In this document: one piece after another, positions 1 through 11,129 of the stretch
How positions within the stretch are numbered: position 1 is the stretch's first letter
Layout of the letters: every line of letters starts with the position of its first letter
Origin: Saccoglossus kowalevskii
Taxonomy: Eukaryota; Hemichordata; Enteropneusta; Harrimaniidae
Assembly: GCF_000003605.2 (NCBI RefSeq)
Contig: NW_003136331.1
Coordinates: 335,036 to 361,070 of the forward strand
Direction: 5' to 3'
Length of the DNA stretch: 26,035 bases
Program-made: the position numbers and the translations under genes
The notes under the pieces: model-generated
What the model saw: the letters and a program-made list of their open reading frames with translations, nothing else
Told to the model about the DNA's origin: nothing
Database searches by the model: none

Positions 1-1383
1 TCCCTATGACCCAATTGAATGTCTCTATGACTCCCTATGACCCAATTGAATGTCTCTATGACTCCCTATGACCCAATTGAATGTCTCTATGAATCTCTAT
101 GACCCAATTGAATGTCTCTATGACTCCCTATGACCCAATTGAATGTCTATATGACTCCCTATGACCCAATTGAATGTCTCTATGACTCCCTATGACCCAA
201 TTGAATGTCTCTATGACTCCCTAGAACCCCATTGAATGTCTCTGTGACTCTCTGGGACCACATTGAATGTAACTATGACTCCCTATGACCCAATTGAATG
301 TCTCTATGACTCCCTAGAACCCCATTGAATGTCTCTGTGACACTCTAAGACCACATTCAATGTCTCTATGACTCCCTATGACCCAATTGAATGTCTCTGT
401 GACTCCCTATAACCCAATTGAATGTCTCTATGACTCCATATAACCCAATTGAATGTCTCTATGACTCCCTATGACCCAATTGAAAGTATCTCTGACTCCC
501 TAGAACCCCATGGAATGTCCCTGTGACTCCCTATGACCAAATTAAAAGTATTTGTGACTCCCTAGGACACCAGTGAAAGTTTTTGTGACTCCTTAGTACC
601 CCGTTGAAAATCTCTATGACTTCCTCTGGGGTCCCAATAAAAGTTTGTGTGACTGCTTAAGTGATTTTTTAGGACCCAGTAAAAGTCTCTGTAACTACTT
701 AGGACCCCAGTGAAAGTCTTGGACTCCCTAGGACCCCAGTAAAAGTTTTTGTGACTGCCTAGGATGCCAGTGATTATTATGACGTAGTAAAAGTCTGTAG
801 CTTCTTAAGTGAAAGACTTTACGACTTCTTAGGACACTGGTGAAAGTTTTTGTGACTCCTTAGGATCCTAATGAAAGCCTCTGTTACTCTCTAGAACCCC
901 TGTGAAAGTCTCTGTGACTCTCTGCTTTAGTACCCCTGTGTAAGTCTGTGTGATTCCCTAGTACCCTAAGTAAAGTCGCTGACTCCCTAGGACCCCAGTG
1001 AAAGTCTCTGTGACTCTCTGCTTTAGTACCCCTGTGTAAGTCTGTGTGACTCCCTAGTACCCCTGTGTAAGTCTCTGTGACTCCCTAGGACCCCAGTGAA
1101 AGTCTCTGTGACTCTCTGCTTTAGTACCCCTGTGTAAGTCTCTGTGACTCCCTAGTACCCCTGTGAAAGTCTCTGTGACTCCCTAGGACCCCAGTGAAAG
1201 TCTCTGTGACTCTCTGCTGTAGTACCCATGTGTAAGTCTATGTGATTTCCTAGTACCCTAATGAAAGTCTCTGTGACTCCCTAGGACCCCAGTGAAAGTC
1301 TCTGTGACTCTCTGCTTTAGTACCCCTGTGTAAGTCTCAAGTACCCTAATGAAAGTCTCTGTGACTCCCTAGGACCCCAGTAA
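1..1383. repeat. 31-bp tandem array with a 98-bp higher-order block at its right end
   Basis: The array is already running at base 1, so its left edge is outside the window. From 1 to about 540 the unit is 31 bp, read as CTCCCTATGACCCAATTGAA plus TGTCTCTATGA. From about 540 to 900 the copies are degenerate. From about 900 to 1383 the unit is a 31-bp relative with CCCTAGGACCCCAGTGAAAG at its core. In the last part, a 36-bp variant that adds CTTTA-type bases recurs at 916, 1012, 1110, 1208 and 1306. That spacing of 96, 98, 98 and 98 bp gives a three-monomer higher-order repeat (36+31+31). The array ends about 140 bp before the first recognisable exon acceptor, so it probably sits in an intron of the gene that follows. 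Confidence 0.95.
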
Positions 1384-1526
1384 AATTTGCCACAAAGTGA
1401 AATTTTTCCTTTACATGCAAAGTTTAACTAAAGTATTTTACATTTTTGCCCCGTCACTAGCTCCATGTACAACTCATAATTTAATAATTTGAACTTCTCA
1501 ATTTCAAATTATTATTTTAATTTCAG

Positions 1527-1776
1527 ATTGAGACTGTAATACATGTACATAACATAGAACCAGAGAGGACACATGTGATACCAGTGACTTCATTGGATGT
1601 ATCCAAACCGTCTACTGTCAGTATTCAGCAATGGCATCATCTAATTGCATCATTAAACTTAAAAATTGAGGAACCTGACACATCATTTATGCTTACGTAT
1701 ACCAGTGTCCTTGTTCCAAAACACTTGAATATATGTGTTTTGGAAGGATTTTTGTCAGTCTTAGAAGCCTTATTGT
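1527..1776 (+). CDS. Internal exon of an unrecognised protein (exon A of three)
   Basis: The exon is bounded by an acceptor ending TTTAATTTCAG (1516-1526) and a strong donor GTAAGTA at 1777. It is open for 83 codons plus one base (phase 1). The reading begins IETVIHVHNIEPE and ends FLSVLEALL. The product looks soluble and helical, with leucine-rich segments such as HHLIASLNLKIEE. I do not recognise a family. There is no in-frame ATG near its start, so it is an internal exon whose upstream partners lie left of the window, beyond the 31-bp array. Its phase fits the next exon exactly, which is the main argument that it is real. Confidence 0.6.
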
Positions 1777-2022
1777 GTAAGTATTACATAAACAAGAATG
1801 TTTTTTTTGTCCAACCATATGCCAGTTATTAACATGCTAATTTTAGCCATTCTAATTCGAATTATAATATATGCATATTTAAATTAATGATATGCAATTT
1901 GAGATGCAAAGAAATTATAGAAAAAATGCATCAAACATTATGATGATAAAAATGATTGTGTGTCCTTGGTAATGCTGTGGTGTTAACTTGACTGTTACAG
2001 CTTTCTTTTTGTTTTATTTTAG

Positions 2023-2093
2023 ATTTAGGAAGTGATATCATACAGTTGTTTTGCAGATTTTCACCAGATGAAGGAGCCAATGTGTTAGCATTG
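2023..2093 (+). CDS. Short internal exon of the same unrecognised gene (exon B)
   Basis: This 71-nt exon follows an excellent acceptor (pyrimidine run 2001-2019, then TTTTAG) and ends at the consensus donor GTGAGTA at 2094. Taking the one base left over from exon A, it reads YLGSDIIQLFCRFSPDEG and then ANVLAL, ending on a complete codon (phase 0). The intron before it is 246 bp (1777-2022) and the intron after it is 2,984 bp (2094-5077). It is too short to be found as an independent open frame; the calls rest on splice signals and phase agreement. Confidence 0.6.
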
Positions 2094-2182
2094 GTGAGTA
2101 CAAAACTTGGTTGTACACCACACTGTTTTGTTATTCATTAATTAATGATCGTATTCTTCAATGGTGTTGGTAAACATTAAGT

Positions 2183-2501
2183 ATCCTCGGGGGCGGACTT
2201 CCGGGAATTTTCTACCGCCTGGCAACCCAAACAAAGACCAAAAACTCGCGGAAAACGGTACTTTGCGATGGTTGTTGAGAGTCCCCTGAACAGTGTAACA
2301 AGATTAGCCCTACGTGTGTAACATATATGAATTTGGTTGTTCAGGATTACTTCAAAGTTGAGTTTGTGTTGTTTTCTCGAATTTTCACCGGCTCCACTGG
2401 CATTCCACAGCAGCGCGCACAAAGCCCATAGAAATACGTAGTACAGTGATGCGCGTCTTAGCAACGTAGAACGTCTGTGACGTAGCTCCGCCCCCGAGGA
2501 T
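2183..2501. mobile_element. GC-rich MITE-like element with perfect 15-bp terminal inverted repeats, inside the intron
   Basis: ATCCTCGGGGGCGGA at 2183-2197 is matched exactly by its reverse complement at 2487-2501, making a 319-bp unit that is clearly richer in GC and CpG than the surrounding DNA. No long target duplication is visible; the outermost AT on both sides could be a 2-bp one. The inside has a GC box plus a CRE-like TACGTCA near the right end and an ETS-like CTTCCGG near the left end. A 95-codon minus-strand open frame (2464-2177) starts with a signal-like hydrophobic run and reads out through the left end. I do not believe it is a gene, but it could be a transposase remnant. The superfamily is not assigned. 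Confidence 0.7.
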
Positions 2502-2769
2502 TCATTTGTAGAGTTGTTAATTTGGAATTGAAGAATTGAAATCAGACAATAAATTTGATAACAAACTGACAGGCTGGTACTGAGGTTTGCAATAATTTGA
2601 CAAGGACCAGATTATGAGGTAAACTTGCATGTGCTGTTAAGAAGATGTGACCAAAATGGCAATGAATCAACAATTAATTCTCAAATCTTGATCTTGTCTC
2701 GAGACAGTATTCTACATTTTACAATATTCTGTAGTTTCCATTATTAGATGTTTGAAACTGAATTATACT

Positions 2770-4966
2770 ATTCACATACATTTCCCATATCTCTGAACTT
2801 CCTTACCTCTCATTTCCCGTATCCCTCAACCTTGCATCTTCCCTTTCTCTCATCCCCTACCTCCCATCTCTCATCTCCTCTACCCCACATCTCCCCTGTT
2901 TCTCATCTCCCCTACCTCACATCTGCCCTATCCCCCTACCTCACATCTCCCCTACCTCACATCTCCCCTACCTCACATTTCCCATCTCCTAACTCTCATC
3001 CCTCATCCCCCTACCTCTCATCTCCCCTATCCCCTACCTCACATCTTTCTATCCCCTACCTCACATCTTTCTATCCCCTACCTCACATCTTTCTATCCCC
3101 TATCTCTCATCTCCCCTATCCCCTACCTCACATCTTTTTAACCCCCATCTCACATCTCCCCTACCTCACATCTCCCCTACCTCACATCACCCCTACCTCA
3201 CATCTCCCCTACCTCACATCTCCCCGATCCCCCTATCTATCATCTCCCCGATCCCCCTATCTATCATCTACCCTATCCCCCTCTCTATCATCTCCCCTAT
3301 ACCCCTCTCTCTTATTTCCCCTATCCCCCTCTCTCTTATCATCTCCACCTCATATCTCCCCGATCCCCCTATCTATCATCCCCCTATCCCTATTTCTTGT
3401 CTCCCCTACCTCACATCTCCCCTATTTCTCATCTCTCCTACCTCACATCTTCCCTATCCCACTAACTCTCACCCCCTACCTCTCATCTTCAATATCCCCT
3501 ATCCTAACCTCTCATCTCCAATATCCCCTATCCCCACCGCTCATCTCCAATATCCCCTATCCCCACCTCTCATCTCCAATATCCGCTATCCCCACCTCTC
3601 ATCTCCAATATCCCCTATCTTCACCTCTCATCTCGCCTACCTCACATCTCCCGTATCCCCTATCTCTCATCTCCCCTACCTCACATCTCCCCTATCCCCT
3701 ATCTCTCATTTCCCCTATCCCCTATCCCTCATTTCCCCTATCCCCTATCCCTCATTTCCCCTATCCCCTATCTCTCATTTCCCCTATCCCCCTATCTCTC
3801 ATTTCCCCTATCCCCCTATCTCTCATTTCCCCTATCCCCCTATCTCTCATTTCCCCTATCCCCCTATCTCTCATCTCCCCTATCCCCTATATCTCATCCC
3901 CCTACCTCTCATCTCCCCTATTTCTTACTCTCATCTCCCCTATACCCTACCTCTCACCCCTACCTCACATCTCCCCTATCCCCTATATCCCATCCCCCTA
4001 CCTCTCATCTCCCCTATTTCTTACTCTCGTCTTCCCTATCTCCTACTCTCATCTTCCCTATTCCCTACCTCTCATCCCCCTACCTCTCATCTCCCCTATC
4101 TCCTACTCTCATCTCCCCTATCTCCTACTCTCATCTCCCCTATCTCCTACTCTCATCTCCCCTATCTCCTACTCTCATCTCCCCTATCTCCTACTCTCAT
4201 CTCCCCTATCTCCTACTCTCATCTCCCCTATCTCACATCACCCCTATCCCCCACCTCTCATCTCACATCCCCCTATCCCACTATCTCTCATCTCCCCTAC
4301 CCCTCATCAATATCCCCTACCTCTCCCTTATCCCCACCTCTCATCTTTCCTACCTCCCATCTTTCCTACCTCTCATCTCCTCTACCTCACATCTTTTTAT
4401 CCCCTACCTCTCATTTCCCCTATCTCTCATTTCTCCTACGTCACATCTCCCCTATCTCTCATCTTCCCTATCCCCTACCTCTCATCTTCCATATCGCTCA
4501 TCTTTCCTACCTCTCATCTCCCCATTCCCTCACCTATCATCTCTGCATCCCCCTATATCGAATCACCCTCAACTCGTCTTCATACTACTTTATTCCTCCC
4601 ATTTCTTCCTCCACCCATTTTCTTGTCTACGATCAACCTCCCATCCACCCCCAAACTATATTTTCATCTCCTACACTCTTTCCACTCATCTCTCATGACC
4701 TTCATTTTTCCTTATCTCTTGGTTCCTTCATTCCTTCCTTTCATCTTGTCCTCCTTTTGTCTTTTATATTTCTTTTCTCTCTTCAATTCCTTTTTACCTC
4801 TCTCACATCTTTTCTCCTCTTTTTTTTCCTCCCCTCCCTAATCTCCTCCTTCATCTCTTCCTCACTTCTCACCCTCCACTTGTCTCCTTTACCATTTACC
4901 CCCTCCCTCACTTCTTCTTGTCTCTCCTTCTTTTGCACCCACCTGACCCCTCCACTCCTTTCTCTC
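2770..4966 (+). repeat. 2.2-kb polypyrimidine (CT-rich) minisatellite in the intron
   Basis: The + strand is almost pure C and T, with single A residues at regular spacing. It is built of diverged units of about 20-22 bp such as CTCATCTCCCCTATCTCCTA plus CT; from about 4086 to 4225 this 22-bp unit repeats in tandem about six times. G is very rare, and there is no AG dinucleotide from 2748 to 4966. The open frame 2748-4841 (697 codons, almost all S, P, L, I, Y, H, T) is a by-product of a stop-free repeat and should not be annotated as a protein. Such homopurine-homopyrimidine DNA is known to be able to form triplex (H-DNA). Confidence 0.95.
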
Positions 4967-4968
4967 AG
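4956..4968 (+). promoter_or_regulatory. Strong decoy 3' splice site at the end of the pyrimidine tract
   Basis: CTCCTTTCTCTCAG ending at 4968 is a textbook acceptor, 109 bp upstream of the acceptor chosen for exon C. If used in phase 0 after exon B, translation would reach a TAG at 5017-5019 after 16 codons, so it would truncate the protein. It is the first AG after the long AG-free tract. Confidence 0.4.
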
Positions 4969-5012
4969 CTCACCTCCCATGAAAACCAGAAACAAAGGCA
5001 AAATACAAATAA

Positions 5013-5026
5013 CCACTAGAGGGCGA
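5013..5026 (+). promoter_or_regulatory. CTCF-like motif
   Basis: CCACTAGAGGGCGA resembles the bilaterian CTCF core (CCANNAGRGGGCGC-like). It lies between the decoy and the chosen acceptor of exon C. The evidence is only sequence similarity to the motif, and a 14-bp partial match can arise by chance. Confidence 0.25.
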
Positions 5027-5077
5027 TATTTAACTTCATTCATCTTGTAGACTCATTGTGATGTATTCACTCCACAG

Positions 5078-5329
5078 CTGCAGGAAGTGTTGCATTCGCC
5101 GACTACAGATCTTCCGGTTAGCCATTCTTTAGTAGTGCCTGTCTGGGGAAAATACAGTCGTACAAGAGAATTTTTACAGTTGATTGGACTTACACAAATA
5201 AAGACTGAGCAGAGAAAAAGAGTGCTTAGATTAAAATGTTCTAGCCGTACTGTCATGCAGGTAGCATGCATCATATTGACTGCGTTCCACAAACAATCCT
5301 TCAAAACATTATTAGTTTCCGATTTGTGA
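5078..5329 (+). CDS. Last or penultimate exon of the same unrecognised gene (exon C)
   Basis: The acceptor TATTCACTCCACAG ends at 5077. The frame continues in phase 0 as LQEVLHSPTTDLPVSHSL, followed by VVPVWGKYSRTREFLQLIGL, a basic stretch (TEQRKRVLRLK) and a helical segment (VMQVACIILTAFHKQSFKTL). It ends LVSDL and a TGA at 5327-5329. The TGA overlaps a perfect donor hexamer GTGAGT (5326-5331). The exon could therefore be terminal (stop used) or internal (spliced after 5325, which removes the stop). An ATTAAA at 5504-5509 and an AATAAA at 5848-5853 could serve as poly(A) signals if it is terminal. The whole 190-residue piece has no motif I can assign. Confidence 0.6.
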   Translation: MQEVLHSPTTDLPVSHSLVVPVWGKYSRTREFLQLIGLTQIKTEQRKRVLRLKCSSRTVMQVACIILTAFHKQSFKTLLVSDL

Positions 5330-6240
5330 GTTTTTTTATATAATGTACATTATTTTCAACTGGAAGGGTAAATTAATTTATTATGGGGCATAACCTGCTT
5401 CAGAGTTTTTATATTTTTTAATCGATGTAATATTGCTCCAACATGACCTTTGTACACAGTGAACAAATGAAAACAACAACTAAATAGCTATGTTGAACAA
5501 TTAATTAAAAAAATAATTAAAAATTAAAATTAAACATTTTCGAGCAACAATATTTGCTCTATAAAGCAGGAAAATTAAACGCGTATAAACTGCATCTATT
5601 GTATACTGAAATATTAATACAATATGATTTATTTTGCCCATAGAAACCCCTACTAATAGATCTAATACGGTATTTGCATAATATTAACATAATTATACCT
5701 ATTTGACACATTGCCATGTGTTTACATAGTGCCATAAATGTCATATTTTCTCACAATGTCATGGGTTAAACAATGAATGAATTAAAGAATGTATTTTCTA
5801 TTCAGATAAGGCTGACTATGGTACGATAAGTGCCAATGAACACAAACAATAAAAAGAAAGAATATGAAAGAATATGAATATGAAGTTTATTACAGATTTT
5901 ATAGAACAAGGTTTTTATTGTTAAAATGCAATATTATTTTATTCATCTGCATATTTTTCTTGATATGAATGTAGTTCTGTTTTATGTCACCCCTAAATTA
6001 TCTCTTTAAAACCAGATTTATTGGTGAGTAGACTATATTTACACTTTGTATTTCTCATATTCAATCCTAGAGGGCAGTAGACATGTATCATTTTGCTGTT
6101 CGAGTGATTTTCATGGGAAAAAAATTTAGTATGATATATGAGATCCATAAATTTAAACATGGTATATTTTAAAATAAATTTATATTTATTATTTTGTATT
6201 AGTTTGTTTATTCTTAATGTTTAATTTAGGATTTATTGTT
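5330..6240. other. AT-rich non-coding stretch after the gene
   Basis: Very AT-rich, with short A and T runs and two possible poly(A) signals for the upstream gene (ATTAAA 5504-5509, AATAAA 5848-5853). The small open frames here are short and low in complexity. I see no gene. Confidence 0.6.
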
Positions 6241-6249
6241 ATTATTTAA

Positions 6250-7960
6250 TTTCTGAGGGAAAAAATCATTCAAAGTGTTTACCACATTCTTGGTTGGCTG
6301 TTCAGTGAGGCTCTCTGGGACTATGGTAAAACATTCTATAAATTATTAAAAGCTTTCATAAAGTAGTTGCTATGGAAACAAATTGTCAAAGTCCCCATGT
6401 CAAAGGTGAAGCAGAGATTGTCTGACAGTTAAAAATAAAGTGAAACTCAGGATTTCAGAAGGTTGGTAACCTTGACGACCATACGAATTACAGTATAATC
6501 CACGGTAAAAAAAGAATGAAATCTATTTCTGTAAGTGAAAATGATCATCTTGGCATTCGTTTGAATTGTTTTATTTTATTAAATTTTTTGCCTTGAGCTA
6601 GTTAGGTGACCTCCGCATGGCTCGCCCGGTCTGCCTTGTGAGTGTGATCAGTAGCCGATGTGAGTCGTGTATTATATTTGAATTAACTCAGTCGGTAGGC
6701 TTTCATCTTCCTTCTTCCCACTGTAAAGCCCTTCACAAATCGATAGCGCCATACTATTTACCCATCATGCCCCTGGCACTAGTAAACTATGAAGGATTCA
6801 TTTCAAAGGCTTGGCTCAGTTTGCCGACTTACATACAAAGCGTACTATGCTAACACGTCCATTCAGCGTGTCAGGGTGTATGTACATTCCCATTAATTTG
6901 TTAAAATAGTATTGATTTTTTTATGATTGCGTTAGTGCCCGTATATGTACACAGCGTTATGATTTCGCGTGAATACTTATTTTATTATCTCCATATAAAT
7001 ACGACATCATTTCTATGCTGATGGGCCATTTTGAATTTTATAAATTGTTTTCTTTGCTCAATGATTTCAGTAGTTACATCTGTAGTTTAATTTGTCGATG
7101 AGTATTGTGGTGATAATCAGATTCATTGCAATAATATGTATTTTTATCTGTACAAGTTTTTTTTTATTAAGAACTACGTGACTATCGCTTCTTTCTTGTT
7201 TTGCACACCTCATTATTATCAAAATAGATCATTAATCAATCAACGTGCAATCAACAAAATTTTCATTAAAAACACCAATATAGATATTATCTTTTTTCTT
7301 CTCTTTTTGAATTATCACCATAGAAACGGCAGGTGAATGCCCGAAAGATAGAAATACAAGAAGGTTACATGGTTGTGTGGACATTCTTAATTAGGTAATT
7401 GTTGCCTGTATGGTTGCTATGACAACCTGATTGGAAAATACTACAGACATTTCCCATCCCCTAAAGCCATACTATCGTGAAATCAATTAGCGACACATAT
7501 AGCTAATTACTGACTAATTGAACCACTAATGAGCACTGAATAAAAAATGTTGTTACAAACTTTTTTTTGAAATTGCTCCAAAACAGACAAATGACCTGGA
7601 CTTTCAAGTTAATTTCTAATGGACATGAAACAAGGTCGGCTTTGAAAGAAGAATGTATTTCAAGGGTGTTCCCAGGCATCTTCTTGTGTGGTGCCTCTAC
7701 TTGACCTCTGACCTGCTGGCTCTAATCTTCTCCCCAGTCAGCTAATTGCTTCCTAATTATGTCAAATCAATTTCTTCTCCTAAAGTGTCCATTTTCTTTT
7801 ATTTTCTTATTGTCTTTTCACCACTCTATAGTGGGAGGGTTGTCAATATCGGCCAAGTAAAGGCGACTTTAATTGGGGCAATCAACCAGAAAATTGGTTG
7901 AGATTGCAGCCTTTTGTGTGAACCATCATTGTGTTGATCAGTGATTATTTTCGAGGGTGT
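6250..7960. promoter_or_regulatory. Candidate cis-regulatory region with homeodomain-type cores and X-box palindromes
   Basis: No exon is evident. GTTGCTATGGAAAC at 6366-6379 and the near-palindrome GGTTGCTATGACAACC at 7412-7427 both resemble RFX X-boxes. Four homeodomain-type cores fall within 49 bp: CAATTAG 7484-7490, TAATTA-type 7504-7509, CTAATTG 7514-7520 and CTAATGAG about 7526-7533. Two more are at 7742-7748 and about 7752-7759, followed by TGTCAAATCAA, which resembles a Meis/Pbx site. At about 7880-7907 an imperfect inverted repeat CAATCAACCA / TGGTTGAGATTG flanks a short spacer. AT-rich DNA produces TAAT cores by chance, so this is inference from clustering. Confidence 0.3.
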
Positions 7961-10900
7961 CTGCGTAGGGTAAGTTCCAAACTACTGGACATGTTACTTG
8001 ACTTTAGCCTGAAGGCCTGTTGCCAACTTAGTTACGGCAAAGTCCACGCATCCATACCTTATACATTAGAAACCTTCTGATACTTAATATAAGGAATGAC
8101 TTGATCAAAGAAGTGTTGCCGCTTTCGGTTTCTTTGAAGTCCTCTAGAATTTCGCAAAGAATTGGAAGTTGTAAGACGTAAAGGTCTTTTTGACTGATTA
8201 TGGTTATTACACTGCACCTAAAGAGTAACATTGTTTCACATACTGACTAAACCGACTGGATTAACCTCAGCTTACAGCGTTTTCTTTCCTGAATCTTGTG
8301 GGAAACTCTTAGTTGTTTAGTTAGCTGTTGTTTATTCATGTACCGTGCAATTGGAACACTCTAAAACTAGAGACGATGATGAAGATGGCAAAATTAAAGA
8401 GAAGGGCGGGTTTAAACCTACCATTATGTGATTGAAGTTAGCGACCAACCTTGAATATTGACTTAGACACTGGCTTTAGTCTCTACATCACATTTTAGAA
8501 TTTATTTCAATATTGCTGTACAATGCTATTATAATTTTAGGGAGTTATTACACAATAAAGAAGATAATTGGAAGATGAAATGAGCGAAAGTGTACATGCA
8601 TGTCAATTTCCACACATGAGTACATTATACAGTATTATACTTTGTCAGATTAGGAGTGGTGTACACTTGTGTAAATTCCCTACAAACAAATCTAGTATTA
8701 TTAAATCCATGTAAGTTTACTTAAAATCAACGCCAATATTTGAGATACACTCCTAGTACAGCAAATACAGTGTGTTGTTTTTAAAAGAAAACAATTTGCC
8801 GTAAAAATTCAATAATCCATGTTTTCAGTCGGTCTTTAGACATTCCTTCTATCTAAATTAGAGGGACAGGGTTCTGTAGTACAGTAATATGGTTACATGG
8901 GCTGATCTTGAAATGCTGAAAGCTGTGGCTGAAGCAAAAAGGGTGTTATTAATAACTGTATATTTACGGTTTATTTTAGTAAACATGGTTTATTGTAACA
9001 CTTACACATTGCATATAGAGTGGGGGTGCTCAAAAGAACAAAGCAAAAAACAATTACAGAATAAAAAACGGAAGACAATCAATTCATCGCTAACAAGAAC
9101 GACTGTTTTGCTTAATTTAGTTTAGTCATAGAATTAAACATGGTGTAATTGATGACAGATGTTGAAACTTGCTCCACAATTCTTTTTATTTTTGTGAAGG
9201 CTCAAAAAATTTAATGTATTTCCAGTAAAGATTTTAGTGTTTCGAGTATATGATGTGAATGCTGGTATAGTGATGAAATATCGTGTGTGAAAACCACACA
9301 TACCAGTAATGTTCGTACCGATTTGATGATTTGAAAGCGGTAAACAAAACCCTCAAAACTCTGATAAAAATGTATACCTTCGCTGGCTCCCTCTATCTTG
9401 GTTAAGATTCGTGCCTTCAGCTTTGACCGTTTTCGTGTATGCATGATCCCACTGGGTGAGGTAGCTGCCGCATTTTATTTCAACATGGCGAGGTCTCGGC
9501 CACATCCCATCAGTGTATCGCTTAGCAAATATCGCATTCAGCTCCCCGCTGAGATCTCTAAAGAGTCTATAAGCACCAGAATACTATCAGCTAAAGAACA
9601 CGGACCTGAGTAAACATACCTACTGTAAACAGTACATGTGTTCTGTAAAGGCGGGTGGGGACGACTGGGAATAACACTCGAAAAATGAGAACCCGTGAAC
9701 AAATAAATGATAACAAGAAATTTGAGATTTTGGAATAATATTTGCTTAGTGTAATAGGTGTCAGACTTTCCTTGCAGCAAATGAAACAATCAGTTAGAAT
9801 GTCCTGTTTTCTAATGAGCTTTTCTAAATAAACTTGTGTTATTTGGAAAGAATACATAGCGTTTTCTCCAGGGTCGTGTAAGTTGACATACGCCGAACGT
9901 TCACTGCTGTAGCAGTCTGGTTTTATTCTTTCCATGTGGGCACTAGTATGTAAATGGAAATGATGCTTTGTCCTGTCTTCAATTGATCACAATTTTCGTT
10001 GGTAATGAAGTAAATAAAATCAAAATGCAGTGGCAACATCTGTTTGGTGTAGTAAACAGTGTAGAATGCAATGGGTTGGGTTGGTCACATATGTTGTCTG
10101 TATCCCGATGCTTCTATACACCCTTAGCTCGCTATCGGGATGTATCCGTTCCGCGATTGCTTGGGTCTTTATCATCATCAACGACGCAATAACGGCGGAT
10201 TATTCTAAGCGACGGGCAGAGAATAAATACTGATTCAATATTACTTGGATGATGGCTCGAATTCAAATACGTCTTCCGATTATGTACGCGCGCAGTAATA
10301 CAAATCACTGAAGAATTGAGGATTTTTTAGAAAAATAAATAATGAGCTAAGTTTCGTTGACAACATGAAAACGCGAGAAGATATTGCTAGAAAGGCCGTC
10401 TTTATAAGTGCATTTTTTTCTGCAGCGGTGAAAATTACTATTTTGGGTGCAATTAAAAGTGAGAACACAGAGACACAAATTTACTAATAGGTTATCTTCG
10501 TTCAGAATGTCAAATAACAATCGATATTTTTTATGACTTCATTTTTTCAGTCAATAAAAAAATATTTGTATAGCAACCTTGTGTCTGATTTTTCAATAAA
10601 TTATATTTTATGACCAACTTGGTAAAAAAATGATTTTTTGATAAATTAAAGTTCCCGTTTTGATTGCGGCATCTACAGGATTTCCTTCCATATTATATTA
10701 TAAATAGCTTTTTTGAAGCAAATATTCGTTTTTATACTTCTTAACAATGAAACAATTTTTAAATGTTCACGGTTGTAAATGTGATTGATTGACTCGCGGG
10801 GTGTACAAATTAGGTACAAACGACGAGCAATAAAATGAGTATTTAGTAATACGTCGCTGTAGTATCGTATATTATATTATTTTATTTATTTATTCACCTA

Positions 10901-11100
10901 TTTTTTATTTAGTTATACACCATTCTATTATTTCATAGTAACCGTGACTGGCACATGTTTACATAACGCACATATGTGAGTAGCCTTGTGACGATGGTAA
11001 AGATCGGACTACGAATTCTGTGTGTTCCCGTCTACATGTACCACCCTGCTATCCATTATCGACTGTCTGTTCACTCGCTTTGGGTTGACGGCGTCCGGGA
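7961..11100. other. Non-coding stretch, nothing assigned
   Basis: I find no open frame with family-like features and no exon pair with matching signals. An overlapping set of short frames around 9400-9935 includes an ATGG start at 9485 in a slightly CpG-richer patch, but none resembles a known protein. No tRNA, tandem array or terminal-repeat element was recognised. Confidence 0.5.
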
Positions 11101-11129
11101 AACCCAGTTCATGTTTAAACTTGACTGTA

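Noticed and set aside
2177-2464. 95-codon minus-strand frame with a signal-like N-terminus
   Set aside because: Lies within the inverted-repeat element and reads through its terminus; likely incidental or a transposase scrap.
2748-4841. 697-codon open frame on the + strand
   Set aside because: It is the translation of a stop-poor CT-rich minisatellite (S, P, L, I, Y, H repeats) lying inside an intron bounded by phase-matched exons.
4757-5050. Overlapping small open frames on both strands at the end of the pyrimidine tract
   Set aside because: Shadows of the low-complexity CT/GA sequence.
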